Shown here in pieces: positions 1 through 6,096 of a DNA stretch of 6,099 nucleotides. The first letter of the stretch is position 1. Each line of letters starts with the position of its first letter. The notes beneath the pieces were generated by a model that was not told where the DNA came from, searched no databases, and worked only from the letters and a program-made list of their open reading frames with translations. The position numbers and the translations under genes are program-made. Origin of the DNA: Methanomicrobiales archaeon. Its GTDB lineage: Archaea > Halobacteriota > Methanomicrobia > Methanomicrobiales > Methanoculleaceae. The DNA lies in NCBI GenBank assembly GCA_019136335.1, contig JAGVUK010000174.1:1-6099 (forward strand), read 5' to 3'.

Positions 1-1
1 A

Positions 2-543
2 GAGGTGCTTGTCGGCCTTGAGAATCACATCTACATCGTAGCCCTCTTCGGCTTCGTCACCTTCTACGGGCTGGAGCGGGTTGTCAGGACATCGCAGGAG
101 CACCGGCCGGCGACGCAGGATGCCGAACGTACGACAACCGGCCCGGGTGTCTTCTGGCTCCACATCGCATCCTTCGGCGTCTACAACCTTCTGATTGGCT
201 ACCTCCTGCTCCACCGCATACGGCCCGGTCTCGTGAGCCTTGCATTCTATACCATCGCCATGGCCCTGCACTTCCTGGTCACCGATTACGGGCTGCGCAA
301 GGATCATCGCCGGGACTACGACCGGATAGGGCGCTGGGCGCTCTCTGTAGCGCTCGCCGGCGGCCTTGCGGCGGGCTACCTGGTGCGGCTCCCGGAACTC
401 TGGGTCGCTGTCATCACCGCGTTCCCGCCGGCGGCGTCATCCTCAATGTGCTCAAGGAAGAACTCCCTGAGGAGCGCAAGAGCCGTATAGCGCCCTTCTT
501 TCTCGGCGCGTTCGGGTATGCCGCCATCCTCCTGCTGGGGTGA
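2..543 (+). pseudogene. Multi-pass membrane protein (ZIP-like?), 5'-truncated by window, frameshifted
   Basis: The reading frame is already open at the left edge (Glu-Val-Leu-Val-Gly-Leu-Glu-Asn-His), so the true start is probably upstream, although a GTG at 5 could serve. About six hydrophobic segments are visible. The first five carry HIYIVALFGFVTFYG, FWLHIASFGVYNLLIGYLL, LAFYTIAMALHFLVTDYG, WALSVALAGGLAAGYLV and LWVAVITAF. The frame then switches: after Ala-Phe (419-424) the natural continuation, AGGVILNVLKEELPEERKSR followed by a sixth membrane segment, lies in the next frame from 427 and stops at TGA 541-543. One base is missing around 424-427, where TTC-CTC-GCC would be expected and TTCCCGCC is present. 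The FLAGGVILNVLKEELPEE pattern resembles the last membrane helices of ZIP-type metal transporters, but I cannot confirm membership. Either a recent pseudogene or a sequencing error is possible. The gene converges on fae with a 20-nt gap. Confidence 0.7.
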
Positions 544-563
544 GGGAGGCGCCCCCTGGCGTA

Positions 564-1067
564 TCACGCAAAGGGATGTTTCGCGGTATCTTTCTTTGCA
601 AGCACCTCTTTCATCTTCGGTTCGCCCGTTACCGCCCGACGGATGGCGGTCTTTGTCGCCTCGTAGTTCCAGTCGTAGATCTTCTTCTTATCGGCCGCAT
701 CCCACTCGATGAAGACCGATGCGATGATCAGCAGATTGTCAGCCTCCGCCTCGGGAATAATGCCCTCAGCAACGCTGTCCACCACCGCCTTCGCGACAGC
801 GGCCTGTGCCGGGCCGAAGATCAGGAGAGCCTGACCTGCGTTCTTGATCGTGACCTTGTTGACCATCAGCGTCGGGGGCTTTGCAGGAATGTTCGGGGTG
901 AGAACGGCAAGCAGCGGCGTGTGACCCCGGGCAGGCGATGCGAGCGCCGTGACGAAGGCCTGCTCTACGCTGCTCCCCTTCTTCCCGATGACGAGATCGA
1001 TGTGGGCAACCTCCGGCCCTTCGCCGACGAGCGCTTCTCCAATGAGTGCATGTTCAAAATTAACCAT
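564..1067 (-). CDS. fae: Formaldehyde-activating enzyme (5,6,7,8-tetrahydromethanopterin hydro-lyase)
   Basis: This 167-residue protein matches the whole length of Fae, which condenses formaldehyde with tetrahydromethanopterin to methylene-H4MPT in the cytosol. Visible signatures are GEALVGEGPEVAHIDLVIG (residues 10-28) with the catalytic-type His22, KPPTLMVNKVTIKNAGQA, the FGPAQAAVAKAV segment, VAEGIIPEAEADNL, the FIEWDAAD...YNYEATK-type block (here YDWNYEATKTAIRRAVTGEP) and the typical HPFA C-terminus. In methylotrophic bacteria Fae detoxifies and oxidises formaldehyde. In archaea it is linked to formaldehyde released by hexulose-phosphate synthase in the reverse ribulose-monophosphate route to pentoses. 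This copy is a single domain, not the Fae-Hps fusion, and no hps is visible nearby. The start is fixed by a strong AGGAGGT 8 nt upstream. It appears to be its own transcription unit, separated from the upstream operon by a terminator. I see no clear TATA box for it. Confidence 0.96.
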   Translation of the reverse strand: MVNFEHALIGEALVGEGPEVAHIDLVIGKKGSSVEQAFVTALASPARGHTPLLAVLTPNIPAKPPTLMVNKVTIKNAGQALLIFGPAQAAVAKAVVDSVAEGIIPEAEADNLLIIASVFIEWDAADKKKIYDWNYEATKTAIRRAVTGEPKMKEVLAKKDTAKHPFA

Positions 1068-1075
1068 AGTATCTA

Positions 1076-1082
1076 ACCTCCT
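1076..1082 (-). promoter_or_regulatory. Shine-Dalgarno of fae
   Basis: AGGAGGT on the minus strand lies 8 nt before the fae ATG (1067-1065). It is the strongest ribosome-binding site in the window and fixes the start codon. It suggests that fae is translated efficiently, in contrast to the weak GGGGA/AGGGA sites of the glycosyltransferase operon. Confidence 0.85.
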
Positions 1083-1176
1083 GAACGTGGAATGGGGCGT
1101 GGGGAAGAAAAAGGTTGTGGAAAGCGGCTATGTGCCGGGGGAGGTGTCTCCCCCTCTCCGCAGGTCTCGCCGCCAT

Positions 1177-1205
1177 CCCCCACCCCGCCCGGCCTCCCGC
1201 CCCCC
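1177..1205 (-). other. G-rich tract able to form a G-quadruplex upstream of fae
   Basis: Read on the minus strand, the tract holds five G-runs (6, 3, 3, 4 and 5 G) separated by loops of 1 to 5 nt, which meets the usual G-quadruplex pattern. It lies about 110-138 nt before the fae start and just beyond the terminator of the upstream operon, so it is either in the fae promoter region or in a long fae leader. Its C-rich plus-strand core, cccccaccccgcccg (1177-1191), recurs exactly at 5897-5911. A role is inferred only from sequence pattern. Confidence 0.5.
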
Positions 1206-1227
1206 GACGCGACCTTCCGAAGTGTGC

Positions 1228-1271
1228 AAAAAAATGACCGGTACTCACCCCCTTTGAGGGTGCCGGTCATT
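1228..1271 (-). terminator. Hairpin plus T-run terminator after the glycosyltransferase operon
   Basis: On the minus strand, AATGACCGG (1271-1263) pairs perfectly with CCGGTCATT (1241-1233), and CACCC/GGGTG extends the stem after a 4-nt bulge on the distal arm. A run of seven T (1234-1228) follows. It sits 14 nt after the TAA of the membrane-protein gene and upstream of fae. The layout is that of an intrinsic terminator. In archaea the T-run alone can terminate transcription, and the hairpin may also protect the 3' end. Confidence 0.8.
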
Positions 1272-1284
1272 GAGAACCGTTGTA

Positions 1285-3156
1285 TTACAGGTCGTTGAGC
1301 CTGAACAGGCCGGCCGATCCGGATCCGTACACCCGGTCATACCCCTCCCCGGCAAGCGTCTTCTCCGGATCGTGCGTCAACCTGAACATACCATCGTAAC
1401 AGAAGATGGGGTGACCCCTGATATATTCCCGGACCAGAAGGGCGTCCATCCCGTATGAGCGGTAAGTCCCCTCGATCAGCATATCGTCGGCCGGTATGAT
1501 GAACGCCGGGTCCGGGCCGGCATAATTCACAACCTGAACGTACCTGTCCGCCCCGACCGGGCCGGTCCGCATACTGTCCACCGTATCGAGCGCCCATAGC
1601 TCCGACTCCGTAAAACCGGTCCTTACGGCGCTATTGGGGGAGAAGATCGGGCTGCCGGTATCGGCCGCCGGGCTTGCGATCATGGTGAAGACAAGGAGGC
1701 CGACGCACGCGGCAAGGAGGAACGCGGTGGGCACCCTGCGTGCCCGCGGCCTTCCTGCGATCAGGAGAAGCGATGCCGCGAGCGGGACGGCGATGAGGAT
1801 CTGGGAGAAGTACCACCACCGGTGCTCGATGAACGAGAGCCCCGTGATGAGCGGGAAGAAACCGATGCCGAGGAGGATGAGCCCCGCCGTCCCGAAGGCA
1901 AAACCGTTCCTCTCGCCCCGCCCCGCCAGGTAAAAGATGCCGACGAGGCTTACGGTGAAGAAGAGGAACATGCCGATGTTGTTGAAGATCTGCTCCGGGA
2001 CCGGCACAAGCCCGGGATATGCGTCGACGATAGGTGGGTTCTGGACGAAGTAGGCCCGGGTGAACCCCTGGCGGACGAGGTCCCGGAGGACCGCGATATG
2101 CCCTGAGACAAAGTACCACCACCCGAGCATGGCGGCGAGGAAGAGTGAGGCCAGGCCCAGCGTGACGGGATACGGTTCCGTGGCCGCGTCCTCCCGGAGG
2201 CAGCCGTAGACCCTGCACGCGCCCCACACCACGAAGAGGACCAGCGCCATACACGCCGCCGTGATGGTGTGCGTCAGGATGATGGCGGAAAGAAGGAGGA
2301 GCGCAAGACTTCCGGCCCGTGCCGGTCTTGTATACTTCAGTTTGAAGAGGAGATAGAGGACAAGGGCTATGAATATCGCCGCAAAGGCGTTGGGAATCGA
2401 TGTGACGCTCATGCCGACCTGCTGGTTTGCGGTGACCAGCATGAGCCCGGCGAGCAGCCCCACTCGCTCATCGTCAAAGAGGGCATTCCCGAGGAGGTAG
2501 ATGGCCGCCGGGAAGATGACGATCTGCGCCAGGCTCACAGAGAGCATCGCCGCGAGACGGTAATCCAGTCCGGCCAGGAGCGATGTCCCGGCAACCTCCA
2601 GGTGGAAGAGCGGCATGTGGGTGTACCAGTAGCCTCCGGGGATGGCGGAGAGATCCAGGATCCGCGATACGAACATACTGTGCCACCAGGGGTCCGAGCC
2701 CAGAATGCCGGGGACGATCAGGATCTGCGACCATGCGACCGATATCCCGAGGAGGACGATCTGCGGCAGGACCCAGAGGGCCTTTCTTTGGTGCGGCAGG
2801 AGGATCTCGAGAGCTACGACGCCGGCCATGAGCGAAACCAGGATGAAGTAACCGGACGGCCGCTCATACAGCGAGGCGCGGGTATGGAGCGCGGCGATGC
2901 TCAGCACGTAGAGGACGAGGAAGAGGATGAGCAGCACGACAAAAAGCCGGTCCTTTCCGGTCTTCGCTTCGCCAGCCCACGATCCCGGGAACTCCTGGAT
3001 CGCCCGCTCCCGGATCGCGAGCCAGAGGAGACAGCAGAGGAGGGTGAGAACGCCGGCGAGGATGAAGACCAGGCGCCCGACGGTGAGCGTGAGGTAGGCG
3101 ATGAGAACGGCCGAGACGACGATGCCAGAGCCGGCGAGGATCTTATCAAGGTGCAT
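1285..3156 (-). CDS. Polytopic GT-C-like membrane protein (putative lipid-dependent glycosyltransferase)
   Basis: A 623-residue protein with about 13-15 membrane segments, roughly between residues 8 and 494, followed by a soluble C-terminal part of about 125 residues that is probably outside the cell. GT-C features seen are an acidic first-loop motif, GSDPWWHS (153-160), then YWYTHMPLFH (177-185), LTHTITA (294-300) and an Arg-containing EHRWWYFSQ (444-452). The tail has TESELWALD (516-524) and ends DRVYGSGSAGLFRL (607-620), a pattern typical of archaeal membrane glycosyltransferases. GT-C enzymes take a sugar from a polyprenyl-phosphate donor at the outer membrane face; that this protein does so is inference. 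I chose ATG 3156 because it lies 7 nt after the upstream stop with a weak GGGGGTTGA ahead. An upstream ATG at 3237 would overlap the previous gene by 74 nt and adds a hydrophilic, non-family-like stretch. It is the last gene of the operon. It could instead be a polysaccharide-assembly protein without transferase activity. Confidence 0.8.
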   Translation of the reverse strand: MHLDKILAGSGIVVSAVLIAYLTLTVGRLVFILAGVLTLLCCLLWLAIRERAIQEFPGSWAGEAKTGKDRLFVVLLILFLVLYVLSIAALHTRASLYERPSGYFILVSLMAGVVALEILLPHQRKALWVLPQIVLLGISVAWSQILIVPGILGSDPWWHSMFVSRILDLSAIPGGYWYTHMPLFHLEVAGTSLLAGLDYRLAAMLSVSLAQIVIFPAAIYLLGNALFDDERVGLLAGLMLVTANQQVGMSVTSIPNAFAAIFIALVLYLLFKLKYTRPARAGSLALLLLSAIILTHTITAACMALVLFVVWGACRVYGCLREDAATEPYPVTLGLASLFLAAMLGWWYFVSGHIAVLRDLVRQGFTRAYFVQNPPIVDAYPGLVPVPEQIFNNIGMFLFFTVSLVGIFYLAGRGERNGFAFGTAGLILLGIGFFPLITGLSFIEHRWWYFSQILIAVPLAASLLLIAGRPRARRVPTAFLLAACVGLLVFTMIASPAADTGSPIFSPNSAVRTGFTESELWALDTVDSMRTGPVGADRYVQVVNYAGPDPAFIIPADDMLIEGTYRSYGMDALLVREYIRGHPIFCYDGMFRLTHDPEKTLAGEGYDRVYGSGSAGLFRLNDL

Positions 3157-3163
3157 GCCGCTG

Positions 3164-4288
3164 TCAACCCCCGAGTTCTTCGATGACGGCGGCGAACCGT
3201 TCCACCGCCCGTTCATAGGTGATCTCCTGCTCAACACATTCCCTGGCGGCTTCTGCGACGGACGCCAGTTCCGGGCGCCCGAGGATATCGAGGACCGAGG
3301 TTGCGACGCCCTCCGGTGTGTTTGGCGCCAGGATAAACCCCGTCACGCCGTCCCTGACGAAGTCCGGCACGGCACCCACGGGTGTCGCGAGTATGGGCGT
3401 GCCGCAGGCCATGGCCTCAAGCATGATGTTCGGGAGCCCTTCCGTGTAAGACGGCAGCACGAGCAGCCTGAGGCTGTTGAGGTGGCAGGGAAGGTCTTCG
3501 TGGCGTATCCATCCCGTGAACGTCACGCGGCCGGAGAGCCCGCTCTCCCGGACGAACTCCCGGATCGCCGGGAGCAGGGGCCCATCTCCGCCGATAAGGA
3601 AGCGCAGATCAGCGTTCCCGGCAGCGATCCGGGGGAGGGCGCGGACGAAATTCCAGACCCCCTTCTCGTCGGCGAGGCGGCCGATGTATCCGACGGTTGC
3701 AGGCCGCTCGCGAAGCGGCACCTCAACCCTGAACGCCTCGAAGTCGAGGAGGTGCTCGCGGGCTATCGCGATCTTATCCCGGTAGCGCTCGAGCCCCCAG
3801 TGGTCTATGAGGGCCGGGGAGTAGAGGACGATCCTGTCGCAGAGCCTGCAGGTGATCCCGGTGAGTATTCCGGCCGGGACAAGGAGCCGGTCGCCCGCAG
3901 GCGCCATCATGATGGGGGTATGGGCCGGGAGCGCCAGTATGACCTTCTTCCCGGAGAGTTTTGCCGCGAGCATCGGCAGGACGAGGACTTCTCCGCCGAA
4001 GAAGAAGAGCCAGGTGCCGGTGCCGTCGAGCTCCCTGATGCGGCGGGTTATCCTCGCCTGCGTCGCGATGTTGTGCAGGACCCGCAACACCGCATTCCCT
4101 CCGGCCGCGTGGTCGACGCCGGAGAACCGGACCCGCGTGTCGGTCTCGAAGACGCGCCCGGCGTTTCCCGTCACCAGGGGGATCGGCCCACGGGTAAGGG
4201 ACGACAGGATCCCGATGAGGTTCGCGGTCGGGTGTATGCCCGATCGCTCGATCGGGAACATGAGCAGTCCAATGGTGGTCTCTCTCAT
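3164..4288 (-). CDS. Glycosyltransferase, GT4-type (GT-B fold)
   Basis: A 374-residue soluble enzyme of the usual size for family-GT4 retaining glycosyltransferases, which move a sugar from a nucleotide-sugar donor to a lipid or glycan acceptor on the cytosolic face of the membrane. The C-terminal donor-binding domain is clear: VGYIGRLADEKGV (199-211), LIGGDGP (231-237), VTFTGWIRHEDLP (255-267) and the complete E-x7-E motif EGLPNIMLE (E283/E291), followed by AMACGTPILATPVGAVPD and DGVTGFI. The N-terminal domain is more diverged (MRETTIGLLMFPIERSGIHP). It starts at ATG 4288, preceded at 5 nt by AGGGA; the ATG just upstream is out of frame and closes at once. It lies 24 nt after the first glycosyltransferase and 7 nt before the membrane-protein gene, consistent with one transcript. 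Sugar and acceptor cannot be predicted. Confidence 0.92.
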   Translation of the reverse strand: MRETTIGLLMFPIERSGIHPTANLIGILSSLTRGPIPLVTGNAGRVFETDTRVRFSGVDHAAGGNAVLRVLHNIATQARITRRIRELDGTGTWLFFFGGEVLVLPMLAAKLSGKKVILALPAHTPIMMAPAGDRLLVPAGILTGITCRLCDRIVLYSPALIDHWGLERYRDKIAIAREHLLDFEAFRVEVPLRERPATVGYIGRLADEKGVWNFVRALPRIAAGNADLRFLIGGDGPLLPAIREFVRESGLSGRVTFTGWIRHEDLPCHLNSLRLLVLPSYTEGLPNIMLEAMACGTPILATPVGAVPDFVRDGVTGFILAPNTPEGVATSVLDILGRPELASVAEAARECVEQEITYERAVERFAAVIEELGG

Positions 4289-4312
4289 GGCAATCCCTGC
4301 ATCCGGTGCGGC

Positions 4313-5515
4313 TCACCTCTCCGGGGAAGCCCCGGCGGTTGCCGTAACCCGCTCCCCCTGCCGCCGGTGCTCCCTGACCGCGTCCCGGTAGATCGCAACA
4401 TACCGGTCGGCAACCTTCTGCCAGTCATACTCACCGACCCTTGCCGCCGCCGCCCTGCCCATGCGCTCGCGAGCGGCATCGTCCCTGAGGAGGCGGAGGA
4501 TCTTCTCCCCGAGCCCGGCCGCGTCTTCGGACCGGAAGATGAGCCCGGTCACTCCGTCCTCAACGATGCCGGGATGAGACATGTCCGACGCGATGACGGG
4601 TTTGCCGAACGCCGCGGCCTCGAAGAGGGGAGACGGCTGGCAGTCCCACCGGGACGGGACGACCACCATCCTGCACTGCCGGTAGTAGCGGTACTTCTCC
4701 TCGTCGGGCACGAACCCGGGGAAGGCGACGTTCCTCTTAAGCCCCAGGTCCCGGGCGAGTCTCCGGAGTTCGGGTTCCCGGGGCCCCCTTCCCCCGATGC
4801 ACACCTTGAGGTCGGGAAACGCCTCTACGACGTCCGGCAGGGCGCGCAACAGGACGTCCGCACCCTTCAGCCGGGTGAGCGTGTTGATAAAGACGATATC
4901 CGGCCCCTCCCCGGGCGGGAGAGGGGGGGCCTGCGACCGGAGCCGTTCGAGGTCAAGGCCGGCGGCGACGACATGGATCCGGCCGGTCGTCGGCGTCCTG
5001 ACGAGTTCCCCGATCGACGGGGCATCCACGACCAGCTCGGGGGCCCGTGAGAGCACCCACCGTTCGTTGTGGATGAAGAAGGCATGGAAGATGTGCGAGA
5101 GCGCCCGCTCAAACGGGGGCATGTCCTCCCGGTAGTGCGCAATCTCCTTCTCGAATATGCCGAACGCGGTCACGAGGGAGGGGTAGTCGTTCCCGAGGAG
5201 CATGGCAGCCGTGGAGCAGGGGTACCGGGTGGAGAGCGCATGGACGATCTCCGGCCGGATGGCCCTGACCGTCTTCACCATCCGGGAGAGCACCAGAGGA
5301 TGGAAGTATGGGAGGGAGAATGGGCCGCCCTTCCGGAGGATGTGGTGGGTGAACCCCTCCTCCTGCCTTACGGCGGTCGCGCTGCCCATGGTGATGAGGT
5401 GGAGATCGATATCATCACGCCCGGCGAGGCGTGATACCAGTTCCGATACGTAGATGTTTGAACCCTGATACGGCTTCATGTCTCTGGAGTATTCGCAAAG
5501 AAGGGCTACTTTCAT
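4313..5515 (-). CDS. Glycosyltransferase, GT4-type (GT-B fold), first gene of operon
   Basis: A 400-residue glycosyltransferase. The N-terminal Rossmann-type acceptor domain starts MKVALLCEYSRDMKPYQGSN and contains the glycine region GSNIYVSELVSRL (18-30) and RPEIVHALSTR (87-97). The C-terminal donor domain has FINTLTRLKGAD (209-220), VCIGGRGP (238-245), VAFPGFVPDEE (263-273) and VVVPSRWD...FEAAAFGKPVIASD. The family's E-x7-E motif is here D-x7-E (D291 to E299), a conservative change of a residue close to the donor phosphates; activity is still plausible. The protein ends in a short basic, low-complexity tail (about 381-400). The start at 5515 has GGGGAAG 5 nt upstream and a TATA box about 90 nt upstream, which makes it the promoter-proximal gene. 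Expected location is the cytosolic membrane face; the substrate is unknown. Confidence 0.92.
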   Translation of the reverse strand: MKVALLCEYSRDMKPYQGSNIYVSELVSRLAGRDDIDLHLITMGSATAVRQEEGFTHHILRKGGPFSLPYFHPLVLSRMVKTVRAIRPEIVHALSTRYPCSTAAMLLGNDYPSLVTAFGIFEKEIAHYREDMPPFERALSHIFHAFFIHNERWVLSRAPELVVDAPSIGELVRTPTTGRIHVVAAGLDLERLRSQAPPLPPGEGPDIVFINTLTRLKGADVLLRALPDVVEAFPDLKVCIGGRGPREPELRRLARDLGLKRNVAFPGFVPDEEKYRYYRQCRMVVVPSRWDCQPSPLFEAAAFGKPVIASDMSHPGIVEDGVTGLIFRSEDAAGLGEKILRLLRDDAARERMGRAAAARVGEYDWQKVADRYVAIYRDAVREHRRQGERVTATAGASPER

Positions 5516-5603
5516 GATATCTTCCCCGGGGCTATGCTACACCGCCCGAACAAGGTTCTTTAACAGTCCAGTCATGTGACGCAGGGATGCAGTCGCCATC
5601 AAT

Positions 5604-5620
5604 CTATATATAGTTTGAGG
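5604..5620 (-). promoter_or_regulatory. BRE/TATA promoter of the glycosyltransferase operon
   Basis: On the minus strand, CCTCAAACTATATATAG contains a TATATATA core (5612-5605) preceded by a purine-leaning CTCAAAC that fits an archaeal BRE. It is the most AT-rich stretch in the GC-rich intergenic region. With the usual 25-nt spacing, transcription would begin near 5580 and give a leader of about 65 nt before ATG 5515. The core is nearly symmetrical, so plus-strand use cannot be excluded, but no convincing gene follows on that side. Confidence 0.65.
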
Positions 5621-5633
5621 AGGGGTCCATCAC

Positions 5634-5648
5634 GAACTGCACCAGTTC
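5634..5648. promoter_or_regulatory. 6-3-6 inverted repeat upstream of the BRE (candidate operator)
   Basis: gaactg-cac-cagttc is a perfect inverted repeat with 6-bp arms and a 3-bp spacer. It lies about 15-30 bp upstream of the BRE of the glycosyltransferase operon, where archaeal activators commonly bind. Symmetry and position are seen directly; regulator binding is inferred. Confidence 0.4.
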
Positions 5649-5896
5649 ACATGCCGGCTGCTGAAATGTTGCTGCCGGAAACGCCGAGCGGGTCCCCGGC
5701 GCCGAGCGCCGTCCCCGCACCCGAAATCTCCAAAAACAGGCTGGAAGGGAGAGAAAAGGGCGGGATCCCGGCCAGATAGATGCCGGGGCATGACCGGCAA
5801 AGCCTGTGCTGCATCCTGCAGCTCGTGCATCGGTTCCAGACGAACAGACCATATCCGGCCTTCGCCCCACCCCCCCACAGAGGGCTCCTCTCCGTC

Positions 5897-5972
5897 CCCC
5901 CACCCCGCCCGCGCTTCACACCGGTGGCATACCCCTACGCTTCTCCGGCAACCCCCATCCCGCCCGCGCTTC
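5897..5972. repeat. C-rich direct repeat, two copies 55 bp apart
   Basis: Positions 5897-5917 and 5952-5972 are 21-nt copies with one mismatch, each ending cccgcccgcgcttc. The first 15 nt of the first copy (cccccaccccgcccg) also occur exactly at 1177-1191 upstream of fae. A second shared word, ctccgcagg, lies nearby at 5991-5999 and 1156-1164. This suggests a dispersed C-rich intergenic element, although low complexity could produce part of the similarity. Confidence 0.6.
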
Positions 5973-6075
5973 GCGCTCCTCCCCCACCCCCTCCGCAGGA
6001 ATAGTGCTGGCAGCGGTTTCCCAGGGGAGGAGAGAGTCAGAACCCGGTCTTCCAGGCTTGTCCCGGTACACTGGA

Positions 6076-6096
6076 CCGTGGTGGATATCGCCACGG
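6076..6096. repeat. Near-palindrome at the right window edge
   Basis: ccgtgg...ccacgg arms enclose tggatatcg. With two wobble pairs almost the whole 21 nt can fold. No T-run follows on either strand within the window, so a terminator is not supported. It may be a protein-binding site or part of a feature that continues beyond the window. Confidence 0.35.

Noticed and set aside
540..1076. A 178-codon plus-strand open frame opposite fae
   Set aside because: fae on the other strand is unmistakable over its full length and has a strong ribosome-binding site.
2269..3186. A 305-codon plus-strand open frame opposite the membrane-protein gene
   Set aside because: Its product is almost entirely charged residues, the expected mirror image of hydrophobic membrane codons; no start signal or family pattern.
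3157..3237. An ATG at 3237 as the start of the GT-C-like gene
   Set aside because: It would overlap the preceding gene by 74 nt and add a hydrophilic stretch before the first membrane segment; ATG 3156 gives a normal 7-nt operon spacing.
3101..5050. A 649-codon plus-strand open frame covering both glycosyltransferase genes
   Set aside because: It is antisense to two clear GT4 genes with complete motifs, its product is highly charged and Pro/Arg/Asp-rich without domains, and long antisense frames are common in GC-rich genomes.
5651..5779. A 42-residue plus-strand ORF after a GAGGAGG sequence and the plus-strand reading of the TATA box
   Set aside because: GAGGAGG is about 28 nt from the ATG, too far to act as its ribosome-binding site, and the peptide is a low-complexity Pro/Ala stretch over an internal 18-nt repeat.
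5865..6000. A possible CRISPR array in the C-rich repeats
   Set aside because: Only two or three imperfect low-complexity copies with unequal spacing; no regular repeat-spacer pattern and no cas genes.
5630..6094. A 154-codon minus-strand open frame in the intergenic region
   Set aside because: Gly/Arg/Ser-rich low-complexity product, no family resemblance, and it would overlap the candidate operator and the C-rich repeats.
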